Positions 43,780 through 54,180 of a stretch of 64,000 nucleotides of DNA are shown here, piece after piece. The stretch spans positions 62,001 through 126,000 of the forward strand of contig NZ_JAUZQF010000020.1 in assembly GCF_030718205.1 (NCBI RefSeq), written 5' to 3'. The notes beneath the pieces are model-generated. The model ran no database searches. It was given only the letters and a program-made list of their open reading frames with translations, and was not told where the DNA came from. A program made the position numbers and the translations under genes. This stretch comes from Nonomuraea turcica. Lineage in GTDB: Bacteria > Actinomycetota > Actinomycetes > Streptosporangiales > Streptosporangiaceae. The stretch's first letter is position 1. Every line of letters begins with the position of its first letter.

Positions 43780-44721
43780 ATGAGCCAGGCGGCACCGCCC
43801 ACGGAACTCCGTAACCCCCGCACCGCCGACATCGACACCCTGGAGTCCGGCGACGTCCTCCGGCTGCTGCTGGAGGAGGACGCCCGCGCCGTCGAAGCGG
43901 CCCGCGCCGCCACCGGGCCGCTCGCCCTCGCGGTGGACGCGGCGCATCGGCGCCTGGCCGCGGGCGGTCGCGTCCACTACTTCGGCGCCGGCGCGTCGGG
44001 GCGGCTCGCCGTGCTGGACGCCACCGAGATCACGCCGACGTTCGGGGTGGCGCGCGAACTGTTCACGTCGCACTTCGCCGGCGGGGCCGCCGCGCTCACC
44101 GACTCCTCCATCGACCGTGAGGACGCCGAGTCGCTGGGAGAGGCCGACGCCCAGGCCCTCGGTCCCGGGGACGTGGCGGTGGGGATCACGGCGTCGGGTT
44201 CGACGAGATACGTCGCCGGCGCCCTGCGCGCGGCCGGGGCCGGGGGCGCCCTCACGGTGCTGATCACCTGCAACCCGGACGCGCCGCTGCGTGACCTGGC
44301 CGAGATCCTTGTCGTCGCCGACACCGGGCCGGAGGCGCTGACCGGGTCCACCCGGCTCAAAGCCGGCACGGCGACCAAGGTGATGCTGAACGCGTTCTCG
44401 ACCGCCTTGATGATCAAGGCCGGGCGGACGTACGGGAACCTCATGGTCGGGCTGGTGGCCACCAACGCCAAGCTGGCCGAGCGTGCGGTGAGCCTGCTCA
44501 TGGAGGCCACCGGCGCCGGCGCGGAGGCCTGCCGCAGCGCCCTCGCCGAGGCGGACGGGGCCATCCCGGAGGCGCTCGTACGGCTGCTCACCGGCTGCTC
44601 CGCCACCGAGGCCCGGGCGGCGCTCGGCGCGCACCAGGGCGTCAGGGCGGCCGTGGCCGCGCTCTCCCACCCGGCCGAGCGCAGGCGCTCCCACCCGGCC
44701 GAGCGCGGGCGGGCCCGGTGA
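43780..44721 (+). CDS. murQ: N-acetylmuramic acid 6-phosphate etherase-like protein (SIS domain)
   Basis: 313 residues. ATG 43780 is chosen because AGGAG lies four bases upstream; ATG 43777 and ATG 43765 (overlapping the upstream stop) are alternatives. Signatures: DIDTLESGDVLRLLLEED, FGAGASGRLAVLDATEITPTFG (catalytic Glu) and ITASGSTRYV of the SIS fold. MurQ splits the lactyl ether of MurNAc-6-P to give GlcNAc-6-P and lactate. The last 18 residues contain a short duplication (SHPAERRR/SHPAERGR). Its link to GH89 is unusual. Confidence 0.85.
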   Translation: MSQAAPPTELRNPRTADIDTLESGDVLRLLLEEDARAVEAARAATGPLALAVDAAHRRLAAGGRVHYFGAGASGRLAVLDATEITPTFGVARELFTSHFAGGAAALTDSSIDREDAESLGEADAQALGPGDVAVGITASGSTRYVAGALRAAGAGGALTVLITCNPDAPLRDLAEILVVADTGPEALTGSTRLKAGTATKVMLNAFSTALMIKAGRTYGNLMVGLVATNAKLAERAVSLLMEATGAGAEACRSALAEADGAIPEALVRLLTGCSATEARAALGAHQGVRAAVAALSHPAERRRSHPAERGRAR

Positions 44722-45794
44722 GCCGGGCCGGATTCGCCGGCGTGGACGTCGGCGGCGGGGGAGTCAGGGCCCGGATCGAGACCGGAGGGGTGATCGCCTA
44801 CGGGGAGGACTCGGCGCCGGTGCCACGCGACCAGGGCCGCGTCGACCTCGACCAGCTCGCCGCCCGGATCGCCACGGTCGTGGAGAACGCGACCCCGGCT
44901 AGGACCGCCGGGTTCGAGCACGCGACCCCCGCTCGGATCGCCGGGTTCGGGCAGGAGGCCGGGGCGCCGGGGCCGGACGCCCTGCCGGCTCTCGACCGGC
45001 TCGCCGTCATGGCGGTGGGGGTGACCGGGCTGCCCGGCCTGGTCAACGATCCCGGCACCTTGTGGCGGGCGCTGCGGGAGCGGCTCGCGCTGGGCACGCT
45101 CGTGGTCGCCGGTGACATGGTGACGACGCACGTGGGCGCGCTCGGTTTCCAGCCGGGGGTCGTCGTGGCCGCGGGCACCGGCGTCATCACGCTCGGCACC
45201 GACCTGAAAGACGTCTGGAACCAGGCCGACGGGTGGGGGCACCTGCTCGGCGACCACGGCGGCGGCGCCTGGGTCGGCGCGCAGGGCCTGCACGCCGCCC
45301 TGCGTGCCCACGACGGCCGGGCCGGCGGCTCGGCCGCCCTGCTCGAACGCATGACGGCCCGCTACGGCCACCCCCTCGACCTGGTGGCGCTCGTCTACGA
45401 GTCGGGCTCCGCGGCACACCACCTGGCGGCGTTCGCGCCGTGCGTTGGCGAGGCGGCCCGCGCCGGTGACGCCGTCGCCCGGCGGATCTGGACCGAGGCC
45501 GGCCGGCAGCTCGGCCAGACGGCCGTCGCCGCCGCGGCCGGTCTCGAACCGGTCTTCTCCTGGGGCGGCCGCCTCTTCGAGGCCGCGGACCTGCTCATGG
45601 AGCCGTTCCAGAGCACCGTGCGCGAGTCGCTGCCCGGCGCCCGCTTCACGCCGCCGCTCGGGACCTCGGCCGATGGCGCGCTCGCCCTGGCCAAGGCCGC
45701 CGCCGACGGCTCGGTCCGGCCACGCCACCCCTACCTGTACGTCTTCACTCGGACAGGCGCGCCAGACGCTCCACCGCTTCGCCGAACTCGCTGA
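44718..45794 (+). CDS. BadF/NagK-type sugar kinase
   Basis: 358 residues. GTG 44718 overlaps the murQ stop (GTGA). Phosphate-1 loop GVDVGGGGVRARI, phosphate-2 region VVVAAGTGVITLGTD and an adenosine motif near FSWGGRLFEAADLL indicate the ASKHA N-acetylglucosamine/MurNAc kinase group. It likely phosphorylates GlcNAc or MurNAc for the etherase. An internal ~30-base direct duplication gives ATPAR(T/I)AGF twice (44890-44950). The 3' end overlaps the convergent gene by 50 bases. Confidence 0.8.
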   Translation: MSRAGFAGVDVGGGGVRARIETGGVIAYGEDSAPVPRDQGRVDLDQLAARIATVVENATPARTAGFEHATPARIAGFGQEAGAPGPDALPALDRLAVMAVGVTGLPGLVNDPGTLWRALRERLALGTLVVAGDMVTTHVGALGFQPGVVVAAGTGVITLGTDLKDVWNQADGWGHLLGDHGGGAWVGAQGLHAALRAHDGRAGGSAALLERMTARYGHPLDLVALVYESGSAAHHLAAFAPCVGEAARAGDAVARRIWTEAGRQLGQTAVAAAAGLEPVFSWGGRLFEAADLLMEPFQSTVRESLPGARFTPPLGTSADGALALAKAAADGSVRPRHPYLYVFTRTGAPDAPPLRRTR

Positions 45795-46869
45795 TCATGT
45801 CGTAGACCACCTCGCGGGCCGGTTTCACCTGGTCGAGCTGGCCCACGACCTGCCCCACGTAGTAGTTGACCAGGTCCACCGCCCCCGGCTCGCCCTTCTC
45901 CGCCGCCGCCCCGATGCGGGCCATCGCCCCCTCCGACAGCAGGATCTGCAGCGGCATCCCCAGCGGCCCCGGGCTCTCCGGCCCGGAGTCCCACTCCTCC
46001 GTCCAGGCCGACTTGAGCTGGCGGGCCGGCTTGCCCGTACGCGACCTGGACCTGACCGTGTCCAGCGACGACGCGGCCAGCATCTTGCGTTTGACGGCGG
46101 GCGCCGTCTCTGCCTCCTCCGTGGTCAGCCACACCGAGCCGCACCACACGCCGTCCGCGCCGAGCGCCATGGCCGCGGCCATCTGCCGCCCCGACGCGAT
46201 CCCGCCGGCCGCCAGCACGGGCACGGGCGCGACCGCGTCCACCACCTGCGGCACCAGCACCATCGTGGCGATCTCACCGGTGTGCCCGCCCGCCTCGGTG
46301 CCCTGCGCGACGATGAGGTCCGCGCCGGCGGCCACCTGCCTGCGGGCGTGCTCCACCGTGCCGACCAGCGCGGCCACCGGCACGCCCGCCTGTCTGGCCT
46401 TCGCCACCATCTCCTCCGGGGGCGGGCCAAGGGCGCTGGCGATCAGCCCGATCGGGTGCTTCAACGCCACGTCGATCAGCCCCGTCGCCCCCGCCGCCGT
46501 GACCCGCCTGCCGAGCTCGTCCGCCACCGCCGTCAGGGGCTGCGCCGGCGCGCTCACGCCGTACTTGGCCAGCAGGTGCGTGACGAAGTCGCGGTGCCGG
46601 TCAGGGATGAAGTCCAGCAGGTGCGCGCGCCGGTCCAGCGCCGAGTCGTCGATCTTGCCGGGTACGAGCACGTCCACGCCGTACGGCCGGCCGCCGACCC
46701 GCTCGTCGATCCACGTCAGCTCGGTGTCGAGCTGCTCCGGTGAGTACGCGATCGCGCCCAGCACCCCGAACCCGCCCGCGTTCGTGACCGCCGCCACCAC
46801 GTCCCGGCAGTGGCTGAAGGCGAACAGGGGGAACTCGATGCCCAGGCGCTCACAGATGGCGGTCCGCAT
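45745..46869 (-). CDS. nitronate monooxygenase / 2-nitropropane dioxygenase-like FMN enzyme
   Basis: 374 residues. The TIM-barrel NPD family is indicated by FPLFAFSHCRDVVAAVTNAGG, AQGTEAGGHTG and LAAGGIASGRQMAAAMALGADGV, which bind FMN. Nitronate monooxygenases detoxify propionate-3-nitronate; some relatives are enoyl reductases. Here the first motif is SHCR rather than the usual PMAG, so the exact activity is open. Minus-strand ACGCTA at 46876-46881 reads TAGCGT six bases before the ATG. Confidence 0.82.
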   Translation of the reverse strand: MRTAICERLGIEFPLFAFSHCRDVVAAVTNAGGFGVLGAIAYSPEQLDTELTWIDERVGGRPYGVDVLVPGKIDDSALDRRAHLLDFIPDRHRDFVTHLLAKYGVSAPAQPLTAVADELGRRVTAAGATGLIDVALKHPIGLIASALGPPPEEMVAKARQAGVPVAALVGTVEHARRQVAAGADLIVAQGTEAGGHTGEIATMVLVPQVVDAVAPVPVLAAGGIASGRQMAAAMALGADGVWCGSVWLTTEEAETAPAVKRKMLAASSLDTVRSRSRTGKPARQLKSAWTEEWDSGPESPGPLGMPLQILLSEGAMARIGAAAEKGEPGAVDLVNYYVGQVVGQLDQVKPAREVVYDMISEFGEAVERLARLSE

Positions 46870-46885
46870 GACACGACGCTAACGG

Positions 46886-47548
46886 TTAGAAGGATGTTCG
46901 GTCCATCCCCGGTTCGACGGCGCCGTTCGGGGCGTGCCAGCCCAGGTGCGGCGAGTAACCGCGCACCCGCTTGGCCGGCACCCCGGCGACCACGCTGTGG
47001 TCGGGGAAGATTCCGCGGACCACCGCCCCGCCCGCCACCACGCACTGGCGGCCCAGCGTGGTGCCCGGCAGGATGATCGCTCCCGCGCCCAGCCAGGAGC
47101 CCGAGCCGATCGAGACCGGGCTGTTGCGCGGCCACTGCCGGCCGATCGGCACGTCCGGGTCGTCGTAGACGTGGTTCTGGTCGGTGATGTAGACGTACGG
47201 GCCGGTGAAGACGTCCTCGCCGATGTCGATCGACTGGTGGGCCACGATGTGCGAGCCCCGGCCGATCGAGCAGCCGCGGCCGATCCGCAGGATCGAGTCC
47301 GGGCCGAGGTCCGGGCCCGGCATCATGCCGCACGAGAGCGACACGCGCTCGCCGATCAGCGTGTGGTCGCCGATCTCGATCCACTGCTCGCCGAAGATGG
47401 CGCCCGGGGGGAACGCGATGCTGACCCCGTCGCCCAACCGGCGGAACCGGTAACTGGCCGGAGAAGCCGGAGAGATCGCGCCCGCGCGGCGGATCGCCGT
47501 GTAGGTACGGTGAATCAGCGTGCCCACAGCCCGCCGTACTAATGCCAT
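46886..47548 (-). CDS. left-handed beta-helix acyltransferase (LbetaH)
   Basis: 220 residues. Hexapeptide repeats are clear: IEIGDHTLIGERVSL, RIGRGCSIGRGSHIV, IDIGEDVFTGPYVYI and later SIGSGSWLGAGAIILPGTTLG. It resembles sugar O-acetyltransferases of the maltose/galactoside group. ATG 47548 is chosen; the open frame upstream is antisense to pyrG. The acceptor is unknown. Confidence 0.83.
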   Translation of the reverse strand: MALVRRAVGTLIHRTYTAIRRAGAISPASPASYRFRRLGDGVSIAFPPGAIFGEQWIEIGDHTLIGERVSLSCGMMPGPDLGPDSILRIGRGCSIGRGSHIVAHQSIDIGEDVFTGPYVYITDQNHVYDDPDVPIGRQWPRNSPVSIGSGSWLGAGAIILPGTTLGRQCVVAGGAVVRGIFPDHSVVAGVPAKRVRGYSPHLGWHAPNGAVEPGMDRTSF

Positions 47549-47556
47549 AGGGACCA

Positions 47557-47613
47557 AAGTTACCGCTAGGTCATGTCTGTTCGGGCATGTGAGGGGCGTT
47601 GTTTGATATCCTG
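47557..47613. promoter_or_regulatory. divergent -10 elements of acyltransferase and pyrG genes
   Basis: On the plus strand TATCCT (47608-47613) ends seven bases before the pyrG GTG. On the minus strand TAACTT (47562-47557) ends eight bases before the acyltransferase ATG. Both fit leaderless transcription. No convincing -35 elements were found. Confidence 0.4.
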
Positions 47614-47620
47614 AGAGCCC

Positions 47621-49324
<1,704 letters not shown>

Positions 49325-49400
49325 AAATCACCAGAGCGGCGAGCCTGGGGCGGAGAGCGGTAGCTTGCGTGACCAGCGGAGCCCCCGAGGGAGCGCGACC

Positions 49401-50009
49401 ATGAGTGCAGACATGCCTGAGGCATGGGAGGTCGTCGAGACGAAGGAACGGTTCGAGGGCCGCGTCATCCGCGTGGTCACCGACACCGTCAAGATGCCCC
49501 GCGACGAGGTCGCCGACCGCGACTACGTGGTGCATCCCGGCGCGGTCGCCGTGCTGGCCCTCGACGACCGCGGCCGCGTGCTCATGATCAGGCAGTATCG
49601 GCATCCCACCCGGCAGCTGATGTGGGAGCTGCCGGCCGGGATCCGGGACGTGGAAGGGGAAGCACTGGTCGAAGGGGCGGCTCGGGAGCTCGCCGAGGAG
49701 GCCGGATACCGGGCCGGGACCTGGCAGACGCTCATCGACCTGCGCACCTCGCCCGGCATGAGCGACGAGCGCATCCGGGTCTTCCTCGCCCGTGACCTGT
49801 CCAAGATCCCCGACGAGGAGAACGGCTTCGTCCACCGGCACGAGGAAATCGACATGCCGGTCGAATGGATCCCCCTGGCCGACGCGGTGGAGAAGGCGCT
49901 CATGGGAATGATCCACAATTCCCCGGCCGTGGCCGGTATCCTCGCCGCATATGCGGCTTCGGTTGAGGGATTCGATTGCTTGCGTCCCGCCGACGCCCCG
50001 GAGGCGTGA
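49401..50009 (+). CDS. NUDIX hydrolase (ADP-ribose pyrophosphatase-like)
   Basis: 202 residues. ATG 49401 follows GAGGGAG. The Nudix box is GEALVEGAARELAEEAGY (REx2EEx G/A pattern), preceded by RQYRHPTRQLMWELPAG, which is typical of ADP-ribose or ADP-sugar hydrolases. The gene sits between pyrG and xerD, the standard place for this enzyme in actinobacteria. Confidence 0.9.
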   Translation: MSADMPEAWEVVETKERFEGRVIRVVTDTVKMPRDEVADRDYVVHPGAVAVLALDDRGRVLMIRQYRHPTRQLMWELPAGIRDVEGEALVEGAARELAEEAGYRAGTWQTLIDLRTSPGMSDERIRVFLARDLSKIPDEENGFVHRHEEIDMPVEWIPLADAVEKALMGMIHNSPAVAGILAAYAASVEGFDCLRPADAPEA

Positions 50010-50024
50010 CGGAAGGACCGGTTC

Positions 50025-50930
50025 GTGGAGGCAGTGCTCTCCAGCTACCTCGCCCATCTGGCGGTGGAGCGGGGCCTGGCCGCCAACACGCTCGCGTCCT
50101 ACCGCCGTGACCTGCGCCGCTACTTCGAGCACCTGCAGGCGCGTGGCCGCGCCGAGCTCGACGAGGTGGGGGAGGCCGATGTCCAGGCCTTCCTCGCCGC
50201 GTTGCGCGAGGGCGACGGCGAGCACCCGGCGCTGGTCGCCAGCTCGGCCGCCCGCGCCGTGTCCGCCGTGCGCGGGCTGCACCGTTTCGCCCTCCGTGAA
50301 GGCGTCACCGCCCACGACCCCGCCCACCAGGTGCGCCCGCCGCGCCAGCTCCGCAGGCTCCCCAAGGCCATCGCCGTGGACGAGGTCGAACGGCTCATCG
50401 CCGCCTCCGGCCCCGACGGAGCACCCCTGACGCTGCGCAACCGCGCCCTGCTCGAAGTCCTGTACGGCACCGGCGCCCGCATCTCCGAAGCCGTCGGGCT
50501 GGCCGTGGACGACCTCGAAGACGACCAGGTACGCCTGCGCGGCAAGGGTGGCCGTACACGTGTCGTGCCTTTGGGGCGTTATGCCCACTCCGCCCTGGAC
50601 GCGTACGTGGTGCGTGCCCGGCCCGGACTGCTCGCCCACGGACGGGGCACCCCCGCCGTCTTCCTGAACGCCCGGGGCGGGCGTCTGACCAGGCAGGGAG
50701 CCTGGGAGGTGCTCCAGACAGCCGCCGAACGCGCCGGACTCGACGGGATAAGTCCCCACGTTCTCCGGCATTCCTTCGCAACTCATCTGTTGGACGGCGG
50801 GGCTGACGTTAGGGTGGTGCAGGAGCTGCTCGGCCACGCCTCGGTGACGACCACGCAGGTCTACACCCTGGTCACGGTCGATAGGCTCCGCGAGGTCTAT
50901 GCCGCCGCGCATCCTCGCGCCCGTCAGTGA
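50025..50930 (+). CDS. xerD: tyrosine recombinase XerD
   Basis: 301 residues from GTG 50025. N-terminal core-binding domain (LAANTLASYRRDLRRYFEHL) and catalytic domain with Arg in GTGARISE, HVLRHSFATHLL (HxxR), LGHAS and the nucleophile Tyr in TTTQVYT. It resolves chromosome dimers at dif with XerC. It begins 15 bases after the nudix gene and 118 bases before parA. Confidence 0.94.
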   Translation: MEAVLSSYLAHLAVERGLAANTLASYRRDLRRYFEHLQARGRAELDEVGEADVQAFLAALREGDGEHPALVASSAARAVSAVRGLHRFALREGVTAHDPAHQVRPPRQLRRLPKAIAVDEVERLIAASGPDGAPLTLRNRALLEVLYGTGARISEAVGLAVDDLEDDQVRLRGKGGRTRVVPLGRYAHSALDAYVVRARPGLLAHGRGTPAVFLNARGGRLTRQGAWEVLQTAAERAGLDGISPHVLRHSFATHLLDGGADVRVVQELLGHASVTTTQVYTLVTVDRLREVYAAAHPRARQ

Positions 50931-50972
50931 TCTATAGTCTTTTGCGACGTGCGGCGCCCTCGGCGTGCCGCC

Positions 50973-51014
50973 TTGCCGCGTTAAGTGGTGACGCCATAGT
51001 GTCCGTCCGGACGG
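50973..51014 (+). promoter_or_regulatory. probable parA promoter with palindrome at the transcription start
   Basis: TTGCCG (50973-50978), 16 bases, CATAGT (50995-51000). A perfect 12-bp palindrome CCGTCCGGACGG (51003-51014) covers the expected start site and could be an operator. The leader would be about 40 bases, ending with GGGAGG before the GTG. Confidence 0.5.
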
Positions 51015-51047
51015 TCCGGTTCGGGATCGTCAGGGAGGTTCGAGCTG

Positions 51048-51989
51048 GTGACTGTGACGACCAAGGGTTCAACCCCGGGGACCCCCGACAACCCCTGGGG
51101 CGGCACGAAAAGCAACGCGCCTTCCAATGGCGTCAATCTCGGGCCCACGCAGCGGCCCAGACCGGTGTTCCCAGAACCGGTGCCCCCTGCCGTGCACGGC
51201 CCCGCGCGCGTGGTCGCGATGGTCAATCAGAAGGGTGGGGTCGGCAAGACCACGACCACCATCAATCTGGGCGCCGCGCTGGTCGAATACGGCCTCAAGG
51301 TGCTGCTGGTCGACTTCGACCCGCAGGGCGCGCTCTCCGTCGGGCTGGGCATCAACCCGCTCCAGCTCGACCTGACCGTCTACAACCTGCTCATGGAGCG
51401 CAACGTCACCGCTGAGGACGTGCTGCTCGGGACCGGTGTCGAGGGGCTCGACCTGCTGCCGAGCAACATCGACCTGTCCGCCGCCGAAGTGCAGCTCGTC
51501 ACCGAGGTGGCCCGCGAGCAGGTGCTCGGCCGCGTGATCAAGCCGCTGCTGCCGCACTACGACGTGTGCCTCATCGACTGCCAGCCGTCTCTGGGCCTGC
51601 TCACGATCAACGCGCTGACCTGCGCCCACGGCGTCATGGTGCCGCTGGAGTGCGAGTTCTTCGCGCTGCGCGGCGTGGCGCTGCTCATGGACACCATTTC
51701 CAAGGTCCAGGAGCGCCTCAACGAGGACCTCGAGATCGAGGGCCTGCTCGCCACCATGTACGACGCCCGCACCCTGCACGGGCGCGAGGTGCTCGCCCGC
51801 ACGGTGGAGGCGTTCGGCGACAAGGTGTTCCACACCGTGATCAACCGTACGGTGCGGTTCCCCGACGCGACCGTGGCCGGCGAGCCGATCACCACGTTCG
51901 ACCCGTCGTCCCTCGGCGCCAACGCTTACCGTGAGCTGGCCCGTGAGGTGCTGTCACGCTGGCCGGAGCCTGCGACAATGTCCAGGTGA
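51048..51989 (+). CDS. ParA/Soj-family ATPase linked to scpAB
   Basis: 313 residues. A ~50-residue Pro/Gly-rich N terminus precedes the deviant Walker A QKGGVGKTTT (61-70), the switch VDFDPQGALS and Walker B-like CLIDCQPSLGLL. ParA proteins position DNA or protein cargo. No parB lies beside it; the next gene is scpA with a four-base GTGA overlap, so a role with the SMC-ScpAB condensin is inferred from context. Confidence 0.92.
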   Translation: MTVTTKGSTPGTPDNPWGGTKSNAPSNGVNLGPTQRPRPVFPEPVPPAVHGPARVVAMVNQKGGVGKTTTTINLGAALVEYGLKVLLVDFDPQGALSVGLGINPLQLDLTVYNLLMERNVTAEDVLLGTGVEGLDLLPSNIDLSAAEVQLVTEVAREQVLGRVIKPLLPHYDVCLIDCQPSLGLLTINALTCAHGVMVPLECEFFALRGVALLMDTISKVQERLNEDLEIEGLLATMYDARTLHGREVLARTVEAFGDKVFHTVINRTVRFPDATVAGEPITTFDPSSLGANAYRELAREVLSRWPEPATMSR

Positions 51990-52801
51990 CCACCGCTGAG
52001 CAGAGCGAACCTCGGGGTTTCCAGGTCCACCTGGACGTCTTCGAGGGACCTTTCGATCTGCTCCTCGGCCTCATCGCCAAGCACAAGCTGGACATCACCG
52101 AGGTCTCACTCTCCAAGGTCACCGACGAGTTCATCGCGTACATCCGTTCGCGCGGGCCCGAGTGGGACCTCGACCAGACCAGCCACTTCCTACTGGTGGC
52201 GGCCACGCTGCTGGATCTGAAGGCGGCCCGGCTGCTGCCCTCCGGCGAGGTGGAGGACGAGGAGGACCTGGCGCTGCTGGAGGCCAGGGACCTGCTGTTC
52301 GCCCGGTTGCTGCAGTACAAGGCGTACAAAGAGGTGGCGAAGATCTTCGCGGGGCGGATGGCGGAGGAGGCGCTGCGTTTCCCACGCACCGTGCCGATGG
52401 AGCCGCAGTTCGCCAACCTGCTGCCCGAGCTGGTGCTGGGCATCGGGCCCGAGCAACTCGCCAAGATCGCAGCGCGCGCCTTTACCCCCAAGCTGCCGCC
52501 CACCGTGAGTGTCGGGCACATTTACCAGCCCCTGGCGAGCGTCAAGGAGCAGGCCGCGCTCCTGGTCATGCACCTGCGCCGGCTGCGGCGGACCACCTTC
52601 CGTGCGCTGGTGTCCGACTGCGAGGGCACCTACGAGGTCATCGCGCGGTTCCTGGCGGTTCTGGAGCTGTTCCGGGAGTCGGCGGTCACGTTCGAGCAGG
52701 TCGAGCCGCTCGGGGACCTGCACGTGACCTGGACGGGCTCCGACGACGGGGACGTCGCGGTGGGGGACGACTACGAAGAATCCGCGGAGAAGCCAACGTA
52801 A
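51986..52801 (+). CDS. scpA: segregation and condensation protein A
   Basis: 271 residues from GTG 51986, overlapping the parA stop. The kleisin N terminus HLDVFEGPFDLLLGLIAKHKLDI is diagnostic, followed by DQTSHFLLVAATLLDLKAA. A winged-helix C terminus (GTYEVIARFLAVLELFRE) binds the SMC head. It overlaps scpB by one base. Confidence 0.96.
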   Translation: MTTAEQSEPRGFQVHLDVFEGPFDLLLGLIAKHKLDITEVSLSKVTDEFIAYIRSRGPEWDLDQTSHFLLVAATLLDLKAARLLPSGEVEDEEDLALLEARDLLFARLLQYKAYKEVAKIFAGRMAEEALRFPRTVPMEPQFANLLPELVLGIGPEQLAKIAARAFTPKLPPTVSVGHIYQPLASVKEQAALLVMHLRRLRRTTFRALVSDCEGTYEVIARFLAVLELFRESAVTFEQVEPLGDLHVTWTGSDDGDVAVGDDYEESAEKPT

Positions 52802-54180
52802 TGACTGACAACCCCAACCCGCTGCCCACCCCCCGCCGGTCCCCGGACTCCGGACCCCCGCTCCCCGCCTGGATGAGCTTGCCCGGCTCCCTCGCCCAGT
52901 CGCCGCCGCCGGCGGCGGAGGACACCACGTCCGAGGACACGCCCGCTGCGGCGCCCGATGCGGCGCCGGCGGATGTGCCGATTGCGCCGGCCGATGCGGC
53001 GCTGGCGGATGTGCCTTTTGCGAACGCCGATGCGCGGCTGGCGGATGTGCCGATTGCGGCGCCGGCGGACGTGCCGGTTGCGGAGCCCGATGCGGCGCTG
53101 GCCGACGCACCGGTTGCGGAGCCCGACGCGGCGTCGGCGGACGTGCGGGTTGCGCCGGCCGATGCCGCGCTAGCGGACATGGCTGCGGCGTCGGGGGCGG
53201 TGCCGGGTTCGGGCATCGTGCCGGACGCTGGTGCGCCGGCCGACCCGCCGCCGGTGGTGGAGACGTCGGACGCTCCGGCCCCCGAGGCGGCTGCCGGCCC
53301 TGCGCTTACGTCCCCGGAGGCGGCGTTTAGCGGCGCCGGGTCGGCGGGGCGTGGTGCTGTGGACTTCGGCGCGACGCGTGCGGCGGAGGACGTGGATGCC
53401 GGCAAGATCGCCGAGCCGGGGGACGGCTCTTCGGCCGCTGAGGCGGAGGCCGGCCCATCGGCTGTGGCCGCTGGGCCCGGGTTCTCCGGCGCCGGGTCGG
53501 CGGGGCGTGGTGCGGTGGAGTTCGGCGCGACGCGTGCGGCGGGGGATGCCGGCTTCGATGCGGGCGGGACGCCAGAGGATGACGTAACCGGAGCGCCGGA
53601 GGACGACATAACCGAGGCGGAGGACGGTAGCGCTGGGGGCCCGACGCTGCAGGCGGCGTTGGAGGCTATCCTGGTTGTCGTTGACGAGCCTGTCGCTGAG
53701 GTGACCCTGGCGCAGGTGCTGGAGCGGCCCACCCATGAGGTGGCCGCGGCCTTGCGGGGGTTGGCGGCGGAATATACCGCTGCCGGACGGGGTTTTGACC
53801 TGAGAGAAGTGGCGGGCGGCTGGCGGTTCTACACGCGGGCCGACTGCGCGCCGCTGGTCGAGCGGTTCGTACGCGACGGCCAGCAAACGCGGCTGACCCA
53901 GGCCGCGCTCGAAACACTCGCGGTCGTGGCCTACCGGCAACCGGTGAGCCGTGCCCGCGTCGCCGCCGTGCGCGGCGTCAACAGCGACGGCGTCATGCGG
54001 ACGCTCGTCGCCAGGGGGCTGGTCGAAGAGGCCGGCACCGACCCGGAGAGCCAGGCAGTGCTCTACCGGACAAGCTCATACTTCCTTGAACGTCTGGGAC
54101 TGCGGGATCTCAGCGAGCTCCCCGAGCTCGCCCCTCTCCTCCCCGACGACGTGGAAAATCTCGAGGAGACAACAAAGTGA
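52801..54180 (+). CDS. scpB: segregation and condensation protein B with long repeat-rich N-terminal extension
   Basis: 459 residues, about twice the usual ScpB length. The conserved core starts near residue 281 (TLQAALEAILVVVDEPV) and contains two winged helices (LTQAALETLAVVAYRQPVSR). The first 280 residues are Ala/Asp/Pro-rich repeats of the form ADAALADVPxA and a duplicated FSGAGSAGRGAV block. ScpB dimers bind ScpA and regulate the SMC ring. No frameshift is needed; the ATG overlaps the scpA stop. The extension is probably disordered. Confidence 0.93.
   Translation: MTDNPNPLPTPRRSPDSGPPLPAWMSLPGSLAQSPPPAAEDTTSEDTPAAAPDAAPADVPIAPADAALADVPFANADARLADVPIAAPADVPVAEPDAALADAPVAEPDAASADVRVAPADAALADMAAASGAVPGSGIVPDAGAPADPPPVVETSDAPAPEAAAGPALTSPEAAFSGAGSAGRGAVDFGATRAAEDVDAGKIAEPGDGSSAAEAEAGPSAVAAGPGFSGAGSAGRGAVEFGATRAAGDAGFDAGGTPEDDVTGAPEDDITEAEDGSAGGPTLQAALEAILVVVDEPVAEVTLAQVLERPTHEVAAALRGLAAEYTAAGRGFDLREVAGGWRFYTRADCAPLVERFVRDGQQTRLTQAALETLAVVAYRQPVSRARVAAVRGVNSDGVMRTLVARGLVEEAGTDPESQAVLYRTSSYFLERLGLRDLSELPELAPLLPDDVENLEETTK
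53331..53542 (+). repeat. 56-bp direct repeat inside the scpB extension
   Basis: Copies at 53331-53386 and 53487-53542 are nearly identical and encode GAGSAGRGAV(D/E)FGATRAA. The high DNA identity points to a recent duplication. Confidence 0.85.

Noticed and set aside
51064..51085. tRNA-like GGTTCAACCCC segment
   Set aside because: It lies in the coding frame of parA and no acceptor or anticodon arm can be folded around it.
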